A DNA stretch of 64,000 nt, taken from DATKFM01 sp963851215 (GTDB lineage: Bacteria; Pseudomonadota; Alphaproteobacteria; Dongiales; Dongiaceae). This document shows, piece by piece, positions 1 through 11,993 of this stretch. The notes under the pieces were generated by a model. That model worked only from the letters and a program-made list of their open reading frames with translations, was not told the DNA's origin and searched no databases. The stretch is taken from assembly GCA_963851215.1 (NCBI GenBank), contig CAWKOG010000020.1:558001-622000 (forward strand). Direction: 5' to 3'. Both the position numbers and the translations under genes were made by a program. Each line of letters starts with the position of its first letter. Positions within the stretch are counted from its first letter, which is position 1.

Positions 1-735
1 GATCGGCCGCCGCGCCGCGGTGCCCAGATTATAGAGCATGCCATGCAGGCCGGGCGCGGCCTCGGCGGCGCCGTGTTCGGCCAAATGACGATACAGCACC
101 GGACCGCCGCATTCGTTCTGCATCGCCCGGCGCACCCACAGGCGCATCGCCACCAGGACCAGCTTCTCGTCTGGCTGCAGATCGGTCGATTGATAGGCCG
201 AGCCGAGCACGGCGCCGCGCGGAGCAACCGGCTGGACCAGGCCCTCGGCTTCGGCCGGCAGATGCTGGCCGGCGGCGGTGAGGCAGGCGGCGAAGGCGCG
301 GGCGCCGTCGAGCAATTGACGCTGGCCCGCCGGCCGCGCCAGCCAGGCGACCACGGCGGCGGCGGTCAGGGAATCGCTGCGCTGCGCCGCCGCGATGAGG
401 CGGAGGACCGACAATTCGGTATGAGAGAGATAAAGCCGGTGGATGCCCGCATCATTGGCCGCGCCGCTGGCCTCGGCCGCGACGGGCTGCGGCCGCAACT
501 CCGTGCGCCGGCTATGGCGTTCCAGGGCGCCGATCACCAGCCCGGCCGCCGCCAGCGCCGCCTCGACTCCGCCGAGGCCGAAGACCTGGCGAAAGGTTCC
601 CGCCAGGCCTTCCAGCCGCTCGCCGCCGGCGCGGTAGCGCCGCAGCGTCCAGACCACGATCTGCTCCGCCAGAATCAGATCAGTGACCGGGCGCAGGCCC
701 GGTTCTTGCCAGTGAGGCTGCGCGTCGTGAGCCAT
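1..735 (-). CDS. Unrecognised protein, 3' end outside window
   Basis: An open frame on the minus strand starts at an ATG at 733-735 and runs without a stop to the left edge, giving at least 245 codons. The predicted protein starts MAHDAQPHWQEPGLRP and is rich in alanine, arginine and leucine, with no signal peptide or membrane segment and no motif that I recognise. Codon use is like that of the neighbours and the opposite strand offers only a low-complexity frame, so I believe this strand. It lies upstream of and in the same direction as cckA's downstream side, with 160 bp between them. Function unknown; because the C-terminus is missing, a domain there could still identify it. Confidence 0.55.
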   Translation of the reverse strand, partial: MAHDAQPHWQEPGLRPVTDLILAEQIVVWTLRRYRAGGERLEGLAGTFRQVFGLGGVEAALAAAGLVIGALERHSRRTELRPQPVAAEASGAANDAGIHRLYLSHTELSVLRLIAAAQRSDSLTAAAVVAWLARPAGQRQLLDGARAFAACLTAAGQHLPAEAEGLVQPVAPRGAVLGSAYQSTDLQPDEKLVLVAMRLWVRRAMQNECGGPVLYRHLAEHGAAEAAPGLHGMLYNLGTAARRPI

Positions 736-895
736 TCCCTTCTCCGGTTCGCCGGGACGAGCCCTCGCGCCCGCCTATCCTGCAATTAAGAATGACTCGC
801 AATCGCAGGGACGTCAAGGGGGTGATTGGGGTTGGCGGCGGTGGCGATCGTGAGTGGAACAGATCTGCGGCTGGCGCCGCGGCAGCGATGCGGCG

Positions 896-3417
<2,522 letters not shown>

Positions 3418-3592
3418 GACGCGCCCTAAACGGCCCTTTCACGGCCTGCCGGAGTCTTTACGGTCCGGCTTTGTAATCGCGATCCCCTATCCCCACGCGC
3501 GACCCCGGCTGGGCGCGATCCCCGACCCCTGGGCAGCAACCGGGCAGACGCGTTCTGCCCGAAATTCTTACGATAATCCTAACCGGATGCGC

Positions 3593-3618
3593 TTAAAAAT
3601 AGGTAAAGTTAATGAATC
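3593..3618. promoter_or_regulatory. CtrA-like box and GANTC site upstream of cckA
   Basis: In the 294-bp gap between cckA and the dksA-like gene, TTAA at 3593-3596 is followed after 7 bp by TAAA at 3604-3607. This is one mismatch from the TTAA-N7-TTAA consensus for phosphorylated CtrA. A GAATC at 3614-3618 fits the GANTC site methylated by CcrM. The region is AT-rich, so chance matches are possible. Seen in the sequence; the regulatory role is inferred. Confidence 0.35.
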
Positions 3619-3711
3619 CCTACCTTGGCATCGGCGGCGCTCCCCGGACCTTCGCGCGTCCTGAGGCCGTTCCGTTCAATTGTCAGCGGCAAATCGCCGC
3701 GAACTGACCGT

Positions 3712-4128
3712 TCAGTCGTCGCGCCTGGTCCGCTCCAGCCGTTCATGGCGTTCCTGGGCCTCGACGCTCAAGGTGGCGATCGGACGGGCCTCCAGGCGCT
3801 TTATGCCAATCGGCTCATTGGTTTCCTCGCAATAGCCGTAGGTGCCGTCCTCGATCCGCCGGAGCGCGTCGTCGATCTTGGAGATCAGCTTGCGCTCCCG
3901 GTCCCGGGTGCGCAGTTCCAAGGCCCGGTCGGTCTCCAGGGAGGCCCGGTCGGCCAAGTCCGGCTCCGCCAGGCTCTCTTCCTGGAGGTGGGACAGGGTT
4001 TCGGTCGATTCCTGCAGCAGTTCGGACCGCCAATCCAATAATTTTCGGCGGAAATATTCGCGCTGCAGGGGATTCATAAATTCTTCCCGTTCGCTGGGAC
4101 GGTAATCGGGAGGCAAGGTAACCTTCAT
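3712..4128 (-). CDS. dksA: DksA/TraR-family RNA polymerase-binding protein
   Basis: DksA inserts a coiled coil into the RNA polymerase secondary channel and works with ppGpp. I start it at the ATG at 4126-4128 (MKVTLPPDYRPSEREEF), giving 138 residues; an in-frame start at 4224 would add 32 residues that do not look like the family. A long charged helical hairpin is followed by the C-terminal motif YGYCEETNEPIGIKRLEARP and then ATLSVEAQERHE. In E. coli DksA four cysteines bind zinc; here only the first remains, and the others are Thr, Ser and Ala-type replacements. Alphaproteobacterial DksA proteins are known to lack most of these cysteines, so this is probably functional. It is divergent from sciP and downstream of the cckA promoter region. 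Confidence 0.88.
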   Translation of the reverse strand: MKVTLPPDYRPSEREEFMNPLQREYFRRKLLDWRSELLQESTETLSHLQEESLAEPDLADRASLETDRALELRTRDRERKLISKIDDALRRIEDGTYGYCEETNEPIGIKRLEARPIATLSVEAQERHERLERTRRDD

Positions 4129-4544
4129 GTCTTTCGCTTTTGGTGGTCTTTTCCAACGTGAAGCGGCGCGGAGTATATGGGATTCCATTTTCCCCGCAAG
4201 ATCGCCGGGGCGATTAAGGTTCACAGCGTATTATCCTTATAATTCAGTTTGTTATAACTCCCTTTCAAATTAGTTAGCGAGCCCCGGATTGGCGCAGAAT
4301 TGGTTCCACCGGCAACCATCAGCTGGATTGGCCGGGCCGCTAGATATGGGGTCTGGAATGAGCCGATTCCCGGCCCGTGAGCAGTCGGTATTCCATTAGT
4401 CTTTATTAAGGTCCGACGGCAACAGAGCCAATCAGGACAATATCTTAACGGGTCAGTTTAGGTTTTTTTTAAGTGCCGGCCTGTATTGTTTCGGGCGTGG
4501 ATGGAGCACGCCTTGAGTCTACGTGTGGATAGCAGGAGAAGTTG
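4129..4544. promoter_or_regulatory. Divergent dksA/sciP promoter region
   Basis: This 416-bp gene-free gap is much more AT-rich than its surroundings and must hold the promoters of the dksA-like gene (leftward) and sciP (rightward). ATTA at 4395-4398, a 7-bp spacer and TTAA at 4406-4409 form a weak CtrA-like box, two mismatches from consensus. A run of eight T residues near 4463-4470 follows TTTAGG. I see no coding frame. The sciP ribosome-binding site AGGAGA is at 4534-4539. Confidence 0.45.
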
Positions 4545-4847
4545 ATGAGCCTAGAGCCGGACAATCACAAGGGAGCGGCGCGCGGGCCGGAGGGTGAACC
4601 TCTGACCCTCGACGATTTGCCGCCCCCCGGAACTAAGCGCTGGGTCATCCGCCGAAAGGCCGAAGTGGTGGCCGGCGTACGCGCTGGGCTCATCACGCTG
4701 GATGAGGCCTGCCAACGCTATACGCTTTCGGTGGAGGAGTTTCTGTCTTGGCAGCGGCTGATCGACCGCCATGGCCTTCGCGGCCTACGGGTGACGCGGC
4801 TGCAGGACTACCGCAGCGACGAGCAGCCAGCCGGTAACCTGAGCTAA
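4545..4847 (+). CDS. sciP: CtrA inhibitor SciP (DUF1153)
   Basis: SciP is a small helix-turn-helix protein that binds CtrA and blocks its recruitment of RNA polymerase, shown in Caulobacter. The ATG at 4545 follows AGGAGA with good spacing; a TTG directly before it could add one residue. The 100-residue protein has the family core LPPPGTKRWVIRRKAEVV, then the HTH with ITLDEACQRYTLSVEEFLSW, and a C-terminal GLRGLRVTRLQ. Length and motif order match DUF1153. It sits between cckA and ctrA, the two ends of the circuit it modulates. A rho-independent terminator follows. Confidence 0.92.
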   Translation: MSLEPDNHKGAARGPEGEPLTLDDLPPPGTKRWVIRRKAEVVAGVRAGLITLDEACQRYTLSVEEFLSWQRLIDRHGLRGLRVTRLQDYRSDEQPAGNLS

Positions 4848-4885
4848 AAACCACGGCGAAAAGCCGGCGACCGACGCAGATAAGC

Positions 4886-4919
4886 AAAGGGCCGCGACCT
4901 CAGGGGTTGCGGCCCTTTT
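4886..4919. terminator. Bidirectional terminator sciP / fliJ-like
   Basis: A perfect 7-bp stem GGGCCGC (4889-4895) and GCGGCCC (4909-4915) is flanked by AAA and TTTT on the two sides. It lies between the convergent sciP and fliJ-like genes and could stop transcription in both directions. Confidence 0.8.
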
Positions 4920-4948
4920 GCTTGGTTTATCGGGTGTCTTGAGGAGAT

Positions 4949-5290
4949 CTAGGATCGCCGGCCGCGGGCGCGGCGGGCATGGCGGAACTGCTCGGGCAGC
5001 GGTGATGCGCGGCCCGCCTCCCGGCGCTCGATATGGCCCAGCTCGATGCGGGCTTGCGCCAGATCGGCCTGGGCGCGGGACAGCGCCCCGTCGGCGTTGG
5101 CAATGGATTGCTCCAGCCGGGCGCGCCGGCCAGTGACGGCCGGGTCGATCAGACCGCTTTGCTCCGGCGCCTGCAGCTGCTGAAGATCGCTGCGCAAACG
5201 TTTGGCAAGGCGCTCCAATTCTTCGAGGTCCCGCTGTTTTTCGCGGCACAGCCAGCGGTGCACTCGAAGCATATGGTCAAGGGCAGTCAC
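4949..5290 (-). CDS. FliJ-like coiled-coil protein
   Basis: A 113-residue, highly charged helical protein with start GTG at 5288-5290 (an internal ATG at 5272 is an alternative). Regularly spaced Leu and Glu/Arg, as in EELERLAKRLRSDLQQLQ, predict an antiparallel coiled coil over most of the length. There is no signal peptide and no cysteine. FliJ, the flagellar export chaperone, has this size and build, and fliJ next to ctrA is a common order in Rhodospirillales as I recall. The sequence is too low in signature residues to be sure; any short coiled-coil protein could look like this. It is divergent from ctrA and shares its 288-bp intergenic region. Confidence 0.5.
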   Translation of the reverse strand: MTALDHMLRVHRWLCREKQRDLEELERLAKRLRSDLQQLQAPEQSGLIDPAVTGRRARLEQSIANADGALSRAQADLAQARIELGHIERREAGRASPLPEQFRHARRARGRRS

Positions 5291-5404
5291 TAAGCTCTAA
5301 CCCCTTTGCCCGCGTGCCGTCTGACAAGGTTATCTTTCGGCAACCCTCCCGGCGGGCTTTCCGGACCGTCGGCGAAGATCCAAAACCGTGGATTAACCGC
5401 CGAC

Positions 5405-5457
5405 GAATCAATAAGTTAAAGGGAGTATGCCGCTCCATTAGTTAAGCAAACGTGAAC
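5405..5457 (+). promoter_or_regulatory. Candidate ctrA autoregulatory region
   Basis: The 288-bp gap before ctrA is AT-rich. GAATC at 5405-5409 fits the CcrM methylation site GANTC. TTAA at 5442-5445, a 7-bp spacer and TGAAC at 5453-5457 form a CtrA box with one mismatch. In Caulobacter the ctrA promoter also carries a GANTC site and CtrA sites, so the layout fits, but a direct binding role here is inferred. Further TTAA words at 5415, 5500 and 5532-5541 do not have 7-bp spacing. Confidence 0.45.
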
Positions 5458-5578
5458 GCTCTTTTTAAACGATTGGACAACTTTTTTTCGGCGGCGGTAA
5501 AGGTTTGTTAACTACCTAGGCGTCAAAGTGGTTAAAGGGTTAAGCTTTATCCACAGACTAACTGCCGGAGCGGGGCTC

Positions 5579-6286
5579 ATGCGGGTACTACTCGTCGAAG
5601 ACAATTCGAACACGGCTCAGAGCATCGAATTGATGCTCAAGTCGGAAAATTTCATTGTCGATTCAACGGACCTCGGGGAAGACGGTCTGGAGATCGGCAA
5701 GCTGTATGATTACGACATCATACTGCTCGACCTGATGCTTCCCGACATCGACGGCTACGAAGTGCTGCGGCGGCTGCGCCAGGCACGGGTCAATACGCCG
5801 ATCCTGATCCTGTCGGGTCTCAGCGAACTGGACAACAAGATCAAGGGTCTCGGCTTCGGCGCCGATGACTATCTGACCAAGCCGTTCGACAAGCGCGAAC
5901 TGATTGCCCGAATCCAGGCAATCGTGCGCCGGTCCAAGGGCCATTCGAACTCGGTGATCAAGACCGGCAAGCTGTCGGTCAATCTCGACACCCGGGTCGT
6001 CGAAGTGGAAAGCCAGCCGTTGCATCTCACCGGCAAGGAGTACGGCATTCTCGAGTTGCTGTCGCTCCGCAAGGGCACCACGCTGACCAAGGAGATGTTC
6101 CTCAACCATCTCTACGGCGGCATGGACGAGCCCGAGCTGAAGATCATCGACGTGTTCGTCTGCAAGCTGCGCAAGAAGCTGGCGTCGGCCACGGGCGGCG
6201 ACAACTACATCGAGACCGTCTGGGGCCGCGGCTACGTACTGCGCGATCCCACCGAGGAAAAAGATACGGCCAAGCCGGCCGCCTAA
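5579..6286 (+). CDS. ctrA: Cell-cycle response regulator CtrA
   Basis: CtrA is the OmpR-type master regulator of cell cycle and motility in alphaproteobacteria. The ATG at 5579 (MRVLLVEDNSNTAQSIELML) follows GGAG at about 5566 and matches the universal CtrA N-terminus; a start at 5528 would add 17 unrelated residues. The receiver has acidic residues E7 and D8, phospho-acceptor D51 in LLDLMLPDIDGYE, and lysine in YLTKPFDK. The C-terminal winged helix has LTGKEYGILELLSLRKG and ETVWGRGYVLRDP. The protein ends KPAA; in Caulobacter a terminal Ala-Ala is the ClpXP recognition signal, so regulated proteolysis may be conserved. The gene is intact at 235 residues. Confidence 0.97.
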   Translation: MRVLLVEDNSNTAQSIELMLKSENFIVDSTDLGEDGLEIGKLYDYDIILLDLMLPDIDGYEVLRRLRQARVNTPILILSGLSELDNKIKGLGFGADDYLTKPFDKRELIARIQAIVRRSKGHSNSVIKTGKLSVNLDTRVVEVESQPLHLTGKEYGILELLSLRKGTTLTKEMFLNHLYGGMDEPELKIIDVFVCKLRKKLASATGGDNYIETVWGRGYVLRDPTEEKDTAKPAA

Positions 6287-6307
6287 TCGCGGCCAAGATT
6301 TTCCGGC

Positions 6308-6349
6308 ACAAAAACACCGGGGTCCGAAATCGGATCCCGGTGTTTTGTT
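6308..6349 (+). terminator. Rho-independent terminator after ctrA
   Basis: A long stem, roughly AAAACACCGGGGTCCG paired with CGGATCCCGGTGTTTT around an AAAT loop, with one G-T pair, ends in a T-rich tail. It starts about 20 bp after the ctrA stop and faces the convergent cheA-like gene, which it may also serve. Confidence 0.85.
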
Positions 6350-6391
6350 GTCTGGATTTCGGCCCTCGATATGGGCCGCGACTAAGGAAAA

Positions 6392-8191
6392 TTACTGGCC
6401 GGGCTTGCGCACGAAGAGATCGTCGGCCTCAGCCATGATCGTCGCGGCCGCGGCACTGCTGCGCTTCTGCTTGCTCGCGGTGCGGCGCGCGGCGACGCGG
6501 GTGCGCTGGCGCAGGGCTTCGGCCAGATAGTAGGCCGGTTCGATGACCTCGAGCTCCTGGCCGTTCACCGTGGCCAGGCCGGCGCGGCCGGCATGGAGAT
6601 CGGCATAGGACGTGTCGACGATGGCGCTGGTGACGGCGCCGATTTCCGCGGTCATCAGGCCAAGCCACTGGCCGTCGAACGACAGCACGATGATCGGCAC
6701 GGGGCCCTTCTCCGGCAGCGCCAGATCGCGATCGCAAGCCACCAGCGGCACCAGCAATTCATCGATTTCCGCCATCCAAAGAGCGCGGCTGCTGTCGATC
6801 GCCGCCACATCGACGTCGGCGACGCGGCCGACCTTGGAGATCTCGACGGTGCGGATGCGGCCGTTGGCGCCGCTGAAGAGTTGCAGCGGCGCACCATCAT
6901 CGAGCTGGGCTTCCGCTGCTTCTTCCAGCGCCTGCATCTGGGTTTTCACCGGCGGCATGACGGGCGCGGCATCGACGATCTCGACACCGTTGTCGCCGCG
7001 CCTGTCCCGCAGGCGCACCACATTGCCGTTGGGAACGGCGGTTTCCTCTGTGATCGAGGTGGGCGCGCGGGTCGCCGCGTCGGCGGTCGGCTGGGCGCCG
7101 TTATCGACGCGCGGCCGGTTGGCCAGCACTTTCGGTTCGCTCGGCTGCCGCGCCGAGGACTTCGGCGCGCCATTGCCGCGGGGCATGACGACCCCCAGGC
7201 CGCGCATGAGCTGGATCATCTCCGCCTGCGCTGCCATCAAATTGTTAACGGTGCTCAGCAGGTTTTCCAGGGTCTGGGCCTGGACCACCACGGAGCCGGC
7301 CATCATGGGCGGCGCAATGGGCGCCGGGGCGGCTTCCGCGGCCACGGGCGCAACGGTGGGGGCTATGGGCGCTGGCACAGGCACGGGAGCCTCCGCCACC
7401 TGCGGTGCGGCCGGCTCGGGAGCCTGGGGCACTGGATCGGACTTCGCCGCCGGAGGTGCTGCTTCCGGGGCTGCCACGGCTACCGGCGCCACCACCGTCG
7501 GGACGGGCGCCACTGCTGCCGGGGCCTCTGCCACGGGTGCCGGCGGGGTGTCCGCCACAGGCACCGGGACCCGCTTGGTCTTGGCCGCCTTGGCCGGCTT
7601 GGCCGGCGGCAACTCGTCCTCGTCGGCCTCATCCACCGGCGGTTCAGGCGCCTTGGCGGCCTTCACCGGCTTGGCTGGAGGCAATTCCTCTTCCTCGTCA
7701 GCTTCCACCGGCGGCTTCGGCGGCGCTTTCACGGCTCGCTTCGGCTTGGTCTCGAACGGGCTCTTGTCCGGCTTGGAGTCCTTCGGCTCCCGGGCGGCAG
7801 GTTCTTTCGCCGCCGGTTCCTTCGCCGCTCTGGCTTCCCTGGCCTTCTGCTCCGCCTTGGAAGCCTCCGGTCCGCCGGAGCGCTGCGCCAGGTCGCTGAG
7901 CAGCGCCCGCAGCACGCGCAGGGATTCCTTCACCGCTGGAATACGCTCCCAGGCGTCGGTGCCCTTGGACGAGCGGAGCTGGCTCAACTGATCCACGGCC
8001 ATGACCGCCATGGCATTCAGCGCCGGCAGGCCGAGAAAGCCCGACGTCTCGCGGATCGAGCTCATCAGGCGCAGCAGATTGTCGATGGCCTCATGGTCGC
8101 CGGGCGATTTCTGAATCGCCGAAAAGCTGACCTCGCCCTCATCGAGGGATTGCGAGGTCTCGGCGATGAAAACATTCAGCAGATCGTCCAT
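6392..8191 (-). CDS. Degenerate CheA-like protein: inactive HPt plus CheW-like domain
   Basis: A 599-residue cytoplasmic protein. Residues 1-100 resemble the CheA P1 (HPt) domain, including LLRLMSSIRETSGFLGLPAL. In true P1 domains the core reads H-(S/T)-I-K-G; here the phospho-acceptor His is Ser44 and the glycine is Glu48, so this domain should not be phosphorylated. Residues about 105-300 are a low-complexity Ala/Pro/Lys linker with repeated blocks such as EEELPPAKPVKAAK. Residues about 430-590 are CheW/P5-like, with VPIIVLSFDGQWLGLMTAEI. The P2-P4 domains, hence the kinase core, are absent. It lies next to and downstream of chpT with 173 bp between, so it may be a scaffold joining chemotaxis-type signalling to the CtrA relay. 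That role is inferred. Confidence 0.78.
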   Translation of the reverse strand: MDDLLNVFIAETSQSLDEGEVSFSAIQKSPGDHEAIDNLLRLMSSIRETSGFLGLPALNAMAVMAVDQLSQLRSSKGTDAWERIPAVKESLRVLRALLSDLAQRSGGPEASKAEQKAREARAAKEPAAKEPAAREPKDSKPDKSPFETKPKRAVKAPPKPPVEADEEEELPPAKPVKAAKAPEPPVDEADEDELPPAKPAKAAKTKRVPVPVADTPPAPVAEAPAAVAPVPTVVAPVAVAAPEAAPPAAKSDPVPQAPEPAAPQVAEAPVPVPAPIAPTVAPVAAEAAPAPIAPPMMAGSVVVQAQTLENLLSTVNNLMAAQAEMIQLMRGLGVVMPRGNGAPKSSARQPSEPKVLANRPRVDNGAQPTADAATRAPTSITEETAVPNGNVVRLRDRRGDNGVEIVDAAPVMPPVKTQMQALEEAAEAQLDDGAPLQLFSGANGRIRTVEISKVGRVADVDVAAIDSSRALWMAEIDELLVPLVACDRDLALPEKGPVPIIVLSFDGQWLGLMTAEIGAVTSAIVDTSYADLHAGRAGLATVNGQELEVIEPAYYLAEALRQRTRVAARRTASKQKRSSAAAATIMAEADDLFVRKPGQ

Positions 8192-8364
8192 TCCACACTA
8201 CCGCGCCCGGTGTCCGCTGCCTCTCAGCGGGCAGCATCATGGCCAGCGCCCGCCGCCGTTCGAGGCGGCGGACCCGGCCGAATGGCAGGCAGAATGGCAA
8301 ATTGCCCTTAATATTGCGTGAAAATCAGCGGCAGATGCGACAAAACCGCCGAAGTTTGAAAGCG

Positions 8365-9009
8365 TTAGGCCGCCAGTTGGGCCGTCAGCATGACGCTGCC
8401 GGGTGCCCCGGGCGCCGCGTCGATTCGGCTGCCCATGGATTCCGCGAGCCGCTGGCTGAAATAGCCATGGATGGTCCTGGCGGAGAGCGACGAAACAGCC
8501 ACGGCGCCCTTCAGCACGCCCGCCAGGTCTTCGCTGATGCGGGCATCCTGGCCCGAGGCGGTGACCCGCAAGACCTGCCCGCGCGGCCCCGGCGCCACGC
8601 CGATGGCGATCGAGCCGCCGCGCGGCAGAAGATCCCCCGCCAGCACCACCAGATTGAGCAGCAGCTTGCTGGCGCCCGGCGGCAGCGCGGTGCCGGCCGG
8701 CAGGACCGGCCAGTTGAGAGTCATCTTGGTGCCGGCCAGGAAGCCGCCCGCCAGCGCCTTGGCCGCATCCCACGCCAGGCCGGTATCCGATCCGGCGGTG
8801 CCGTAGGACATGCGGAACAGCTCGAGCAGGGCCGAGGCCCGCCGCACGCAGTTCTGCGATAGCTGCAGCGCTTCCTTGGCGGTATCGCCGCCGACATCGT
8901 CTTCCAGGAGTTCGAGGCCGTTGCCGATCGCGCCCACCGGACTGATGAGATCGTGGCAGATCTTCGACGCCATCAGCTCGAGCACCCGTAGGTCGACTTG
9001 AACGGCCAT
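8365..9009 (-). CDS. chpT: Histidine phosphotransferase ChpT
   Basis: ChpT carries phosphate from CckA to CtrA and CpdR. It is a dimeric, degenerate histidine kinase fold. The ATG at 9007-9009 (MAVQVDLRVLELMASK) follows GAGGGAAAG; the frame is open to 9090 but the longer form lacks family support. The phospho-acceptor is His19 in SKICHDLISPVGAIGNG, the hallmark of ChpT (DUF2328). The C-terminal half is Bergerat-like but lacks ATP-binding N and G boxes. At 214 residues it has the usual length. It is divergent from the DUF3553 gene and is followed by the CheA-like gene on the same strand. Confidence 0.93.
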   Translation of the reverse strand: MAVQVDLRVLELMASKICHDLISPVGAIGNGLELLEDDVGGDTAKEALQLSQNCVRRASALLELFRMSYGTAGSDTGLAWDAAKALAGGFLAGTKMTLNWPVLPAGTALPPGASKLLLNLVVLAGDLLPRGGSIAIGVAPGPRGQVLRVTASGQDARISEDLAGVLKGAVAVSSLSARTIHGYFSQRLAESMGSRIDAAPGAPGSVMLTAQLAA

Positions 9010-9167
9010 AGGCTTTCCCTCTATTCCTGCCGCCGGCACGATCAGGACCGGTCGTTTCAGATGCGCCAAAGCCGCGCTGCCGCCGCTCATTGAGCCGCCG
9101 CATCCCCCGCGCTAGCTTCGCCGCCGGAGAACCTATGCGGAGTTCGCAGGGTCTTCAAGGAGCGAGG

Positions 9168-9386
9168 ATGAGTCTGGAACCGCTGCAAACACTAACGCCC
9201 GGCGCCTATGTCGTTCATCCCGACCGGCCGGATTGGGGTTTGGGACAGGTGCAGTCGGTCACCGGCCGGCGCGTCACGGTTAACTTCGAAAATGCCGGCA
9301 AATTGCTGATCGACAGCGGCGTGGTGGCGCTGCGGGCGGTGGATCCGGGCGAACACCAGACAGCAACGCCCGACGGCAAAGCTTAA
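9168..9386 (+). CDS. Small DUF3553 protein
   Basis: A 72-residue protein starting at the ATG at 9168 after AAGGAGCGAGG. The core, TPGAYVVHPDRPDWGLGQVQ followed by a predicted small beta-barrel with VTVNFENAGKLLI, matches the DUF3553 family as I know it. This fold also occurs at the C-terminus of some helicases and transcription-repair factors. No enzymatic motif is visible. It is divergent from chpT (158 bp shared region) and convergent with the histidine kinase that follows; next to chpT is a usual place for such a gene in alphaproteobacteria, as far as I recall. Its role is unknown. Confidence 0.8.
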   Translation: MSLEPLQTLTPGAYVVHPDRPDWGLGQVQSVTGRRVTVNFENAGKLLIDSGVVALRAVDPGEHQTATPDGKA

Positions 9387-9422
9387 CTCCCGGAAGATCC
9401 GGCGATGCGCGGCGGCCTGACG

Positions 9423-11093
<1,671 letters not shown>

Positions 11094-11301
11094 TCGCCTC
11101 GCCGCGCCTCTTGCCGCCGTCAAAATTCCCGGAGATCGCAGGCAAGGCCTGCGCCGGCTGGATGGCCGGTCTTCCAGGTTACGCCGATCGTCGTAAAGGC
11201 AACGTTAACCAGTCTCGGCACGGGGATTATACGCCAAAAGACGGCCGAAAGCTGTTATCCGGATTGATAGGACGATCTCCCCCTAACGATTGCCAGACGG
11301 T

Positions 11302-11925
11302 TCACGGAAAATTGCGCTGCCACACCTTGGCCAGGCGCGGTTCGGCATCGGCCGCCAGGGCAACGCCATGCAGCTTCGGGCAGTTCGCCTTGTACCATTC
11401 GCGCCGCGGCCGCCAGCGCGTGATCGTGGCGGCGAAGATGTCGAGGGCGGAGAAGCGCGTGCCCAGGAACCAGGGCTTCGGCGCAATGCTCGATTCCACG
11501 ATCTGCCAGGACCGGCTCTTGTAGTTCTCGGTGCTGACCCGCAGCTCCTTTTGCGCGATGGAGTCCGCGACGAAGCGGCTGGGATCGTCGCCGACGGTGA
11601 ACATGGGATAGATGTTGGCGACGATGAAGACGAGCCAGCGCAGGAACGGATCCCGTGCCTTGTCGCCGGCCGGCGGCACCAGCTCCGCCTTCGGCGCCCG
11701 GTCGCCGATATGCAGGGTGATGGCCGCGCTCTCCGTCATCACCTGGCCATCAGGCAGGATCAGCGTGGGCAGCTGCGCCAGCGGATTGAACTTGGCCAGC
11801 CGGTCGCGGTCGGCGGCGCTCTCCAGGGGATCGACTTCCTCGATTCGATAAGGCAGTCCGGCGAGTTCGAGCTGCGCCTCGACGATGACGGAGCCCCAGC
11901 CGGCCTTGCCGTAGAGCGTATACAT
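11302..11925 (-). CDS. Glutathione S-transferase family protein
   Basis: A cytosolic protein of 207 residues. The N-terminal thioredoxin-like domain starts MYTLYGKAGWGSVIVEAQLE and holds the glutathione gamma-Glu motif region LPTLILPDGQVMTESAAI, with the conserved Pro and the E-S pair. The helical C-terminal domain has SALDIFAATITRWRPRREWY. Beyond glutathione binding, the substrate cannot be told. It lies 68 bp downstream of the potC-like gene on the same strand and could be cotranscribed, although nothing links it functionally. A probable promoter region of 178 bp separates it from the histidine kinase. Intact. Confidence 0.85.
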   Translation of the reverse strand: MYTLYGKAGWGSVIVEAQLELAGLPYRIEEVDPLESAADRDRLAKFNPLAQLPTLILPDGQVMTESAAITLHIGDRAPKAELVPPAGDKARDPFLRWLVFIVANIYPMFTVGDDPSRFVADSIAQKELRVSTENYKSRSWQIVESSIAPKPWFLGTRFSALDIFAATITRWRPRREWYKANCPKLHGVALAADAEPRLAKVWQRNFP

Positions 11926-11993
11926 GACAGCCTCGCGATGTATGAAACCAAGCGCAGCTTCGCGCGGCGGCGCGTCTCAGACAAGGGCGGCGG

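Noticed and set aside
5500..5545. Extra TTAA words close to the ctrA start as CtrA boxes
   Set aside because: Spacing between the TTAA words is 4 bp or irregular, not the 7 bp required.
6593..8311. Long plus-strand open frame of 572 codons opposite the CheA-like gene
   Set aside because: It is the reverse of a GC-rich Ala/Pro/Lys linker, giving His/Arg/Gly repeats without any family; the minus-strand gene has recognisable end domains.
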